Shown: positions 57,583-64,000 of the stretch, piece by piece
Numbering within the stretch: position 1 is the first letter of the stretch
How the letters are laid out: each line of letters opens with the position of its first letter
NCBI RefSeq assembly: GCF_023544665.1
Contig: NZ_JAMJFL010000031.1
Span: 1-64,000 of the forward strand
Length of the DNA stretch: 64,000 bases
DNA from: Streptomyces sp. YS415
GTDB lineage: Bacteria; Actinomycetota; Actinomycetes; Streptomycetales; Streptomycetaceae
Reading direction: 5' to 3'
Made by a program: the position numbers and the translations under genes
Notes under the pieces: model-generated
Told to the model about the DNA's origin: nothing
The model's database searches: none
The model's input: the letters and a program-made list of their open reading frames with translations, nothing else

Positions 57583-59817
57583 TCACCCCTCCAGTGCGCG
57601 TGGTGCGAGCCTGAAGTCCAGCGCCGTGCACCGGCGTCCGGCCGAGACCGTGCGCACCGCCTGGCCGATGGCCTTGCGCGAGCCGACGAGCACGACCAGC
57701 CGTTTGGCCCGGGTGACGGCGGTGTAGAGCAGATTGCGCTGGAGCATCATCCACGCGCCCGTGGTGACCGGGATCACCACCGCCGGGTACTCGCTGCCCT
57801 GGGAGCGGTGGATCGTCACCGCGTACGCGTGCGCCAGCTCGTCCAGCTCGTCGAACTCGTACGGCACCTCCTCGTCCTCGTCCGTCCGCACCGTCAGGCG
57901 CTGGTCGACCGGGTCGAGCGAGGTGACCACGCCGACGGTGCCGTTGAAGACGCCGTTGGCGCCCTTGTCGTAATTGTTGCGAATCTGGGTGACCTTGTCG
58001 CCGACCCGGAAGACCCGGCCGCCGAACCGCTTCTCCGGCAGGTCCGGGCGGCCCGGGGTGATGGCCTGCTGGAGCAGGCCGTTGAGGGTGCCGGCGCCGG
58101 CGGGGCCCCGGTGCATGGGGGCGAGCACCTGGATGTCCCGGCGGGGGTCGAGCCCGAATTTGGCCGGAATCCGACGGGCCGCCACGTCGACCGTGAGCCG
58201 TCCGGCCTCCTCGGTGTCGTCCTCGACGAAGAGGAAGAAGTCCTTCATGCCGTCGGTCAGGGGATGCTGCCCGGAGTTGATCCGGTGCGCGTTGGTGACC
58301 ACCCCGGACTGCTGGGCCTGGCGGAAGACCCGGGTGAGGCGGACGGCGGGGACCGGGCCGCCGTCGGCGAGCAGGTCCCGCAGGACCTCCCCCGCCCCGA
58401 CGCTGGGCAGCTGGTCGACGTCCCCGACGAACAGCAGGTGGGCGCCCGGCGCGACCGCCTTGACCAGCTTGTTGGCGAGCAGCAGGTCCAGCATGGAGGC
58501 CTCGTCGACCACCACCAGGTCGGCGTCGAGCGGGCGGTCCCGGTCGTAGGCCGCGTCCCCGCCGGGCTTCAGTTCCAGCAGCCGGTGCACGGTGGAGGCC
58601 TCGGCGCCGGTGAGCTCCGCCAGGCGCTTGGCGGCGCGGCCGGTGGGGGCGGCGAGGACGACCTTCGCCTTCTTGGCGCGGGCCAGCTCCACGACCGACC
58701 GAACGGTGAAGGACTTGCCGCAGCCTGGGCCGCCGGTCAGCACGGCGACCTTCTCGGTCAGCGCCAGCTTGACGGCGGCCTCCTGCTCGGGGGCGAGCTC
58801 GGCGCCGGTACGGTCCTTCAGCCAGGCCAGCGCCTTGTCCCAGGCCACGTCGCGGAAGCCGGGCATGCGGTCCACGTCGGTGCGCAGCAGGCGCAGCAGC
58901 TGGCCGGCGAGGGAGAGTTCGGCGCGGTGGAAGGGGACGAGGTAGACGGCGGTGACGGGGTCGCCGCCGTCGGGGGCGGGCACCTTCTCCCGTACGACGC
59001 CGGGCTCGCCCGACTCCTCGTCCGGTGCCGCCAGCTCCGCGAGGCACTCGATGACCAGACCGGTGTCGACCTGCAGCAGCTTCACCGCGTCGGCGATCAG
59101 CCGCTCCTCGGGGAGGTAGCAGTGCCCCTGGTCGCTGGACTGGGACAGGGCGTACTGCAGGCCCGCCTTGACCCGCTCCGGGCTGTCGTGCGGGATGCCG
59201 ACGGACTGGGCGATCTTGTCGGCGGTGAGGAAGCCGATGCCCCAGACGTCGGCGGCGAGCCGGTAAGGGTGGTTCTTCACCACCGAGATGGAGGCGTCGC
59301 CGTACTTCTTGTAGATGCGCACCGCGATGGAGGTGGAGACCTCGACGGTCTGCAGGAAGAGCATGACCTCCTTGATCGCCTTCTGTTCCTCCCAGGCGTC
59401 GGCGATCTTCCTGGTCCGCTTGGGGCCGAGCCCGGGGACCTCGATGAGCCGCTTGGGCTCCTCCTCGATGATCCGCAGGGTGTCCAGCCCGAAGTGCTGG
59501 GTGATGCGGTCGGCGAAGACCGGTCCGATGCCCTTGACCAGCCCGGAGCCCAGGTAGCGGCGGATGCCCTGGACGGTGGCGGGCAGGACGGTGGTGTAGT
59601 TGTCGACGGTGAACTGCTTGCCGTACTGAGGGTGGCTGCCCCAGCGGCCCTCCATCCGCAGGGACTCGCCGACCTGGGCGCCGAGCAGCGCGCCGACGAC
59701 CGTGAGGAGGTCGCCGCCGCCGCGGCCGGTGTCGACCCGGGCGACCGTGTAGCCGTTCTCCTCGTTGGCGTACGTGATGCGTTCGAGCACGCCTTCTACC
59801 ACCGCCGGACTGGACAT
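57583..59817 (-). CDS. recD2: RecD2-type SF1B DNA helicase
   Basis: A 744-residue 5'-3' helicase without RecBC partners. The N-terminal OB-like region (EGVLERITYANEENGYTVARV) is followed by helix-hairpin-helix motifs (GLVKGIGPVFADRI, VPGLGPKRTRKI), then the motor: Walker A GGPGCGKSFT, APTGRAAKRL, Walker B VVVDEASMLD, LFVGDVDQLPSVG, TRVFRQAQQS, and the SH3/UvrD-C end (YAVTIHRSQGSEYPAV, YTAVTRAKRLVVLVG). It probably acts in DNA repair or replication restart. A hairpin follows. Confidence 0.92.
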   Translation of the reverse strand: MSSPAVVEGVLERITYANEENGYTVARVDTGRGGGDLLTVVGALLGAQVGESLRMEGRWGSHPQYGKQFTVDNYTTVLPATVQGIRRYLGSGLVKGIGPVFADRITQHFGLDTLRIIEEEPKRLIEVPGLGPKRTRKIADAWEEQKAIKEVMLFLQTVEVSTSIAVRIYKKYGDASISVVKNHPYRLAADVWGIGFLTADKIAQSVGIPHDSPERVKAGLQYALSQSSDQGHCYLPEERLIADAVKLLQVDTGLVIECLAELAAPDEESGEPGVVREKVPAPDGGDPVTAVYLVPFHRAELSLAGQLLRLLRTDVDRMPGFRDVAWDKALAWLKDRTGAELAPEQEAAVKLALTEKVAVLTGGPGCGKSFTVRSVVELARAKKAKVVLAAPTGRAAKRLAELTGAEASTVHRLLELKPGGDAAYDRDRPLDADLVVVDEASMLDLLLANKLVKAVAPGAHLLFVGDVDQLPSVGAGEVLRDLLADGGPVPAVRLTRVFRQAQQSGVVTNAHRINSGQHPLTDGMKDFFLFVEDDTEEAGRLTVDVAARRIPAKFGLDPRRDIQVLAPMHRGPAGAGTLNGLLQQAITPGRPDLPEKRFGGRVFRVGDKVTQIRNNYDKGANGVFNGTVGVVTSLDPVDQRLTVRTDEDEEVPYEFDELDELAHAYAVTIHRSQGSEYPAVVIPVTTGAWMMLQRNLLYTAVTRAKRLVVLVGSRKAIGQAVRTVSAGRRCTALDFRLAPRALEG

Positions 59818-59847
59818 GATCCGACGCTACCGTCCGGCACTGACAGC

Positions 59848-60213
59848 TCAGCCGGACTGTGCCTTCACATGGTCGAGGACCTTGCGGAACTCCTCGGTCG
59901 GGGAGAACTCCACGAACTCGCAGTCCTCCAGGGCGACCGGGACGTGGCCGGGGCCCCAGTAGTAGGCCTGGCCCTCCTCGTAGACCTCCTCGCCGTCCGG
60001 GGTGACCATCCGCAGCCGGCCCTTCAGCACGAGGCCCCAGTGCGGGCACTGGCACGCGTCGCCGGGCAGGCCCTTCATCGCCGGGCCCATGTCCGTGCCC
60101 TCGGGCAGGTGGACATAGCCGACGGACATGCCGCCGCCGATCGGTTCGGTGCGCAGTTCCACGCCACCGCCTTCCAGGAGGACGGGCACCTCGTCGCGTG
60201 TCGTCGCCGTCAT
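59848..60213 (-). CDS. small cupin-domain protein
   Basis: A 121-residue single-domain cupin: VGYVHLPEGTDMGPAMKGL, CPHWGLVLKGRLRMVTPDGEEVYEEGQAYYWGPGHVPVALEDCEFVEFSP. The first cupin motif holds one His (CPHWG) and the second PGHVP, so a mononuclear metal site is possible but incomplete. Function unknown. The ATG at 60213 follows CGGAGGAACC. Divergent from the ribokinase-like gene. Confidence 0.78.
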   Translation of the reverse strand: MTATTRDEVPVLLEGGGVELRTEPIGGGMSVGYVHLPEGTDMGPAMKGLPGDACQCPHWGLVLKGRLRMVTPDGEEVYEEGQAYYWGPGHVPVALEDCEFVEFSPTEEFRKVLDHVKAQSG

Positions 60214-60365
60214 GGTTCCTCCGCTCCGGCCCGTGGGCCTTGGGGAAACGACCCCGCAGTTCCAGCGTGGCACCGGCGCGCCCGGGGTGCGCTTCCGCGA
60301 TCCGCCCGGTTCGGCAGAATCGCCCGGGCAGACAGCCGCAACAGACGGGAACGGGGCGGTACTTC

Positions 60366-61288
60366 ATGGACGACTACGACCTGCTGGTGGTGGGATCCGC
60401 CAACGCCGACCTGGTGATCGGCGTGGAGCGGCGGCCCGGGCCCGGTGAGACGGTGCTCGGCTCCGATCTCGCCGTCCACCCGGGCGGCAAGGGCGCGAAC
60501 CAGGCGGTCGCGGCGGCCCGGCTGGGGGCGCGTACGGCCCTGCTGGCCCGGGTCGGCGACGACGCGCACGGCCGGCTGCTGCTGGACTCGCAGCGGCAGG
60601 CCGGGGTGGACACGGCGGGCGTGCTGGTCGGCGGCGCGCCGACCGGGGTCGCGCTGATCACCGTGGACCCGTCCGGGGCAACAGCATCGTGGTCTCGCCG
60701 GGCGCCAACGCCCGCCTGACGCCCGCGGACGTACGGGCCGCCGCGACCCTGTTCCGGGCCTCCCGGGTGGTCTCCGCGCAACTGGAGATCCCGTTGGAGA
60801 CGGTCGAGGAGGTCGTACGGAATCTCGCGGCGGGCAGCCGGTTCGTGCTGAACCCGTCGCCGCCGCGACCGCTGCCTCCGCAGGTGCTGGCCGCCTGCGA
60901 TCCGCTGATCGTCAACGAGCACGAGGCCAAGGTGGTCCTCGGCGACTCCCTCGTCGGCGCGGAGCCGGCGGACTGGGCGCGCAACCTGCTGGCCAGGGGG
61001 CCGCGTTCGGTGGTCGTGACGCTGGGGGCGCACGGGGCACTGGTGGCGTCCGCCGGGGGCGTGGCGCGGGTCCCGTCCGTGCGGGTGGCGGCCGTGGACA
61101 CCACCGGCGCCGGGGACGCCTTCACGGCGGCGCTGGCCCACCGGCTCGGCACGGGCGCCGGTCTGGTGCGGGCGGCGGCCTGGGCGGCCCGGGTGGGCGC
61201 GGCGGCGGTCACCAAGGAGGGCGCGCAGGCGTCCTTCCCGACCGCGGCGGAAGTCGAGGCGCTGGGCCGGGGCGGGCCCGGGGAGTGA
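60366..61288 (+). pseudogene. PfkB-family (ribokinase-like) kinase with a one-base frameshift
   Basis: From the ATG at 60366 the N-terminal half reads as a ribokinase (LVVGSANADLVIGVERRPGPGE, VHPGGKGANQAVAAARLGAR, PTGVALITVDPSG). At the G run 60675-60678 the frame breaks: adding one G gives ..PSGGNSIVVSPGANARL, and the second frame then runs to 61288 with LIVNEHEAKVVLG and the catalytic signature DTTGAGDAFTAALAHRL. The two halves together make a normal-length kinase of about 307 residues. It is either a real inactivating deletion in a homopolymer or a sequencing error. The substrate (ribose or a nucleoside) is unknown. Confidence 0.85.
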
Positions 61289-61525
61289 GCCGTACATGCT
61301 TCGAGGGGGCCCGGTCCGTCGACCTGGCCCCCTCGCGCTCTCCCCCTCCGTGTCAGAACCCCCCGCGATCCCCCCAGATCCCCCTCCAAGAAGTTCCGAC
61401 ACCCAGTACGACCCACGTCCGGCGGAAAGGGTTGTACGACTTCCCGGGAATCTTTTTCCGGCCTCTGCCCGAGGTGCGGCGGGGGCCGCGATGGGTCGAT
61501 GATGAGAAGAAGACCGAAGAGGTGA

Positions 61526-61858
61526 ATGATCACGAGCGACCGTGAGCCGAAGAAGGCTCGTCCTTCGTCGCAGCAGGCGTCCCCCGAGGAGCGGGTGTCC
61601 GCGCCGGCCGCCATGCGCAGTGCCATCGAGCAGCTCAGCGAGTTGCTGGGCAGGGCTCCGGAGTCCGTCTCGTCGCTGAAGCCGACCGACGACGGCTGGG
61701 AAGCCGACGTCGAGGTCGTGGAGCTCGAACGCATCCCCGAGACGTCCAGCGTGATGGCCAGTTACCACGTGGTGCTGGACCCGGCGGGGCAGCTGCTGGC
61801 GTACGACCGCGGGCGCCGCTACACGCGCTCGCAGATCGACAGAACGGACGGCCGGTAG
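61526..61858 (+). CDS. gvpO: gas vesicle protein GvpO
   Basis: A 110-residue protein: a basic, disordered start (about 1-25), then the GvpO domain (AIEQLSELLGRAPESVSSLKPTDDGWEADVEVVELERIPE, MASYHVVLDPAGQLLAYDRGRRYTRSQID). GvpO is an accessory protein essential for vesicle formation in some hosts. GAGG stands five bases before the ATG. It is the first gene of the gvp cluster, and its promoter must lie in 61289-61525, where no hairpin is seen. Confidence 0.88.
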   Translation: MITSDREPKKARPSSQQASPEERVSAPAAMRSAIEQLSELLGRAPESVSSLKPTDDGWEADVEVVELERIPETSSVMASYHVVLDPAGQLLAYDRGRRYTRSQIDRTDGR

Positions 61859-61890
61859 ACCGGTTCCCCTTCGCTGGAAGGGAAGACACC

Positions 61891-62322
61891 GTGACTGTAG
61901 TGCCGCAGCAAGGCAGCAGCGGGGGCGGTTCCGGCAACCTCTACGACGTACTGGAACTCGTCCTGGACCGGGGTCTGGTCATCGACGCCTTCGTGCGGGT
62001 CTCCCTGGTGGGCATCGAGATCGCGAAGATCGACGTACGGGTCGTCGTCGCCAGCGTCGACACCTATCTCCGCTTCGCCGAGGCGTGCAACCGGCTGGAT
62101 CTGGAGTCGGGCCGCAAGGCTCCGGCGCAGCTGACCGATGTCGTCGGGGGCACGCTGGAGAGCGGGGCCAAGGGCAAGAGCAAGGGGGCGCTGAGCGGTG
62201 CGGCGGAGGCCGTCAGCGAATCGCTCGGCAAGGGCCGCGAGAAGGAGCCCGAGCGCGCCGAGCGCGGCTCCGAACGGCGCGCCACGAGGAGCCGGGAGTC
62301 CGCGCGGGACCGGGAGGAGTGA
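61891..62322 (+). CDS. gvpA: gas vesicle structural protein GvpA
   Basis: A 143-residue member of the GvpA/J family: a Gly/Ser-rich start, the conserved amphipathic shell segment (LYDVLELVLDRGLVIDAFVRVSLVGIEIAKIDVRVVVASVDTYLRFAEA; about residues 16-65), then an unusually long charged tail (Lys/Glu/Arg/Ser, about 80-143). Ordinary GvpA proteins are about 70 residues, but Streptomyces versions have such tails. It forms the ribbed wall or the J-type assembly core. GTG start at 61891 with GAAGGGAAG upstream. Confidence 0.88.
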   Translation: MTVVPQQGSSGGGSGNLYDVLELVLDRGLVIDAFVRVSLVGIEIAKIDVRVVVASVDTYLRFAEACNRLDLESGRKAPAQLTDVVGGTLESGAKGKSKGALSGAAEAVSESLGKGREKEPERAERGSERRATRSRESARDREE

Positions 62323-62329
62323 GCGGGCG

Positions 62330-63043
62330 ATGTCCGTGTACGTGTACGCGATCACCAAGGAGTCCCACCCGTTGCGGCTGGACGGCCTCGAGGGTGTGGG
62401 CAAGGTTCCCGCCGAACCGCGCGTGGTGCGCGCCGACTCCGTGTGCGCCGTCGTCAGCGAGGCTCCCGAGGAGCTCTCGGTCTCCCGCGACGACCTCCGA
62501 GGGCACTTCGGGGTGGTGGAGGGACTGTGGACCGAAGGTCCCGTCCTGCCGCTGGGCTTCGGGTTCCTCGCCCCGGACGAGGACAGCGTGAGCGCCCTGC
62601 TGGAGCAGCGGGCGGAGGAGTTCTCCCAGCGCATCGACGAGCTCACCGGGCGCGCGGAGTACAACCTCAAGGGCATCCAGGACGAGGACGCCGTGCTGGC
62701 CGCGGTCCTCCGGGACAACCCGCGGGCCCGGGAGCTGAACGAGCGGACGCGCGCGGGCGAGGGCGTCTACGAGGACCGGCTGGCCCTCGGCGAGCTGGTC
62801 GCCCAGGAGGTGCAGAACCGGCAGGATGCGCTGGCCGGGGAGGTCCTGTCCGCGCTGCGGCCCCTCGCGGCCGCCGAGAAGGTGGCGCCGCCGTCCCAGC
62901 AGTACTTCGTCAACGCCTCGTTCCTGATCGACGACGAGCGGTCCGAGGAGTTCACCGAGGCCTGCCGCGAACTGGCCGAACGCTACGGCGAGGGCGTGGA
63001 GCTCCGGCTGCGGGGACCCCTGCCGCCGTACAGCTTCGTGTGA
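62330..63043 (+). CDS. gvpF: gas vesicle protein GvpF/L family
   Basis: A 237-residue GvpF/GvpL protein: YVYAITKESHPLRLDGLEGVG, VCAVVSEAPEELSVSRDDLRGHFGVVEGLW, ILPLGFGFLA-like segment, AEYNLKGIQDEDAVL, and the C-terminal FLIDDERSEEFTEACRELAERYGEGVELRLRGPLPPYSFV. It binds GvpA and assists shell assembly. It starts seven bases after gvpA. Confidence 0.9.
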   Translation: MSVYVYAITKESHPLRLDGLEGVGKVPAEPRVVRADSVCAVVSEAPEELSVSRDDLRGHFGVVEGLWTEGPVLPLGFGFLAPDEDSVSALLEQRAEEFSQRIDELTGRAEYNLKGIQDEDAVLAAVLRDNPRARELNERTRAGEGVYEDRLALGELVAQEVQNRQDALAGEVLSALRPLAAAEKVAPPSQQYFVNASFLIDDERSEEFTEACRELAERYGEGVELRLRGPLPPYSFV

Positions 63044-63059
63044 GCCGGAAGGAGGCGTC

Positions 63060-63323
63060 GTGGGACTGGTCAGCGGGATCCTGCTGCTGCCGTTCGCGCC
63101 CGTGCGGGGCGTGGGCTGGGTGCTCGACAAGGTCGTCCGTACCGCCGAGGACGAGTACTACGACCCGGCTCCGGTGCAGGAGGGGCTCATCAACCTGGAG
63201 CGGGCCCGGGAGCGGGGCGAGGTCGACGAGGAGGAGTTCGCGGAGCGGGAGACGGCACTGCTGCACCGCCTGGAGGAGATCAGGGCCTACCAGCTGCGAC
63301 AGGCCGGGCCGGGCGGACCGTGA
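63060..63323 (+). CDS. gvpG: gas vesicle protein GvpG
   Basis: An 87-residue protein matching GvpG: GLVSGILLLPFAPVRGVGWVLDKVVRTAEDEYYDPAPVQEGLI, then a charged helix (LERARERGEVDEEEFAERETALLHRLEEIRAY). Accessory assembly protein. GTG start at 63060 after AAGGAGG; 16 bases after gvpF. Confidence 0.88.
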   Translation: MGLVSGILLLPFAPVRGVGWVLDKVVRTAEDEYYDPAPVQEGLINLERARERGEVDEEEFAERETALLHRLEEIRAYQLRQAGPGGP

Positions 63324-63372
63324 CGCGCGGGACCGGCTGCGGCGGCAGGTGGGCGAGGAGAGAGGGCAGGTC

Positions 63373-64000
63373 ATGAACAACGCCAAGATCGGCGCGGCCC
63401 TTCTGGGCGGCTATCTGCTGGGCCGGACGAAGAAGGGCAAGCTCGCGATCGGGATGGGGGCGATGCTCGCCGGGTCGCGGGTCAATCCCGTGCAGGTCGG
63501 CAAGACCCTCCAGGAGTCTCCCCTCGTCAACACCCTTGCCCAGCAGGTACGGACCGAACTGGGCGGTGCGGGGAAGGCGGCGGCCACCACGGTGCTGAAG
63601 GCGCAGGCCGACAGCCTGGCCGACGCGCTGCACGCACGCACCAGCGGGTTGCGGCAGCAGGCGGAGGACGAGGAGGCGGAGGAGCAGGACACGGCGGAGG
63701 ACGAGGAGGCGGAGGAGCAGGACACGGCGGAGGACGAGGAGGCGGAGGAGGAGACGGACGAGGACGCGGACGAGGAGGAGGGCACCGCCGAGACCGAAGC
63801 GTCCGACGAGGAAGAGGAGCCGGACACCGAGGAGGAGCTGGACGCCGACGAGGAGCCGAACTCCGACGAGGAGGAGAAGCCTCGCGCGAAGGCGCGCCGG
63901 GACTCGGGGCGAGCCCCGAAGACGGGCCAGGCCGCGAAGAAGACGTCGTCGTCCGCGCGCAGCCGCACGAAGAGCGCCGGCTCACGAGCGAGGAGGCCGG
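63373..64000 (+). CDS. gas-vesicle-cluster protein (GvpY-like), cut by the window end
   Basis: Starts with ATG at 63373 (GAGAGAGGGCAGG upstream) and stays open to the last base, so the C-terminus is missing. The N-terminal 95 residues (MNNAKIGAALLGGYLLGRTKKGKLAIGMGAML, VQVGKTLQESPLVNTLAQQVRTELGG) resemble the unnamed gene that follows gvpG in Streptomyces gvp clusters. Residues from about 97 on are a dense Glu/Asp tract with an 11-residue tandem repeat (AEDEEAEEQDT, two and a half copies from a 33-nt DNA repeat at about 63660-63750). The visible end is Arg/Lys/Ser-rich. Confidence 0.7.
   Translation, partial: MNNAKIGAALLGGYLLGRTKKGKLAIGMGAMLAGSRVNPVQVGKTLQESPLVNTLAQQVRTELGGAGKAAATTVLKAQADSLADALHARTSGLRQQAEDEEAEEQDTAEDEEAEEQDTAEDEEAEEETDEDADEEEGTAETEASDEEEEPDTEEELDADEEPNSDEEEKPRAKARRDSGRAPKTGQAAKKTSSSARSRTKSAGSRARRP

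Overview
The window is high-GC actinobacterial DNA, almost certainly from a Streptomyces. It carries chaplins, rodlins, a MelC-type tyrosinase with its cofactor, an actinobacterial gas-vesicle cluster beginning with gvpO, GAF-ANTAR proteins and many GTG starts. From memory, the gene order from about 12 to 60 kb (chaplin-tyrosinase, chaplin, exopolysaccharide genes, chaplins, rodlins, then citrate synthase and RecD2) follows the S. coelicolor region around SCO2699-SCO2738. I could not run an alignment to confirm this.

Layout. 1-5.9 kb is accessory DNA. It has two 3'-half tRNA remnants (about 146-199, Leu-like; 5862-5911, Arg-UCU), a six-gene minus-strand operon of small unknown proteins plus a GntR regulator, a divergent GntR/UTRA regulator sharing two palindromic operators with it, and a broken DUF4240 gene. 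I read 5862-5911 as the right attachment site of an old integrated element. 6.2-12.1 kb is a small-regulator and envelope block: two DUF5994 paralogues flanking a fatty-acid desaturase wrecked by an internal deletion, a STAS anti-sigma antagonist, two GAF-ANTAR proteins, a PRC-barrel protein and tiny membrane proteins.

12.2-32.9 kb is a cell-surface locus. Chaplins (chpG-like, chpF-like, chpD-like and a sortase-anchored chaplin) and the divergent rodlins rdlA/rdlB surround melC1/melC2, a VKOR-family oxidase, three secreted proteins of unknown role, and an eight-gene translationally coupled exopolysaccharide operon (18.5-27.7 kb) followed by a GH26-like hydrolase and an ATP-grasp enzyme. Four of the coat genes (chpG, chpF, rdlA, rdlB) share a promoter-like motif, RACC-N15-NGTTGR, that resembles a sigma-BldN promoter.

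32.9-42.4 kb: a von Willebrand lipoprotein, an ABC exporter whose ATPase is fused to a serine hydrolase, a free-standing condensation-domain protein, an amino-acid permease and an LppX-like lipoprotein. 42.4-48.7 kb: a myo-inositol catabolic operon (iolC, an aldolase-like gene, iolB, iolD, mmsA/iolA, transcribed in that order) with an AraC regulator divergent to it. 49.7-55.4 kb: a small HTH protein, a zinc alcohol dehydrogenase, a cation/proton antiporter, and a copper module (CsoR-like operator, copZ, copA). 55.3-56.1 kb is an intergenic region with a candidate small RNA and a near-exact duplication of the citrate synthase 3' end plus its terminator. 56-61.3 kb: citrate synthase, RecD2 helicase, a cupin and a frameshifted ribokinase-like gene. 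61.5-64 kb: the start of a gas-vesicle cluster (gvpO, A, F, G and a gvpY-like gene running off the end).

No rRNA, CRISPR array, insertion sequence, integrase or origin was found. Positions of starts and sites were read from the sequence; family names rest on motif recognition without database searches.
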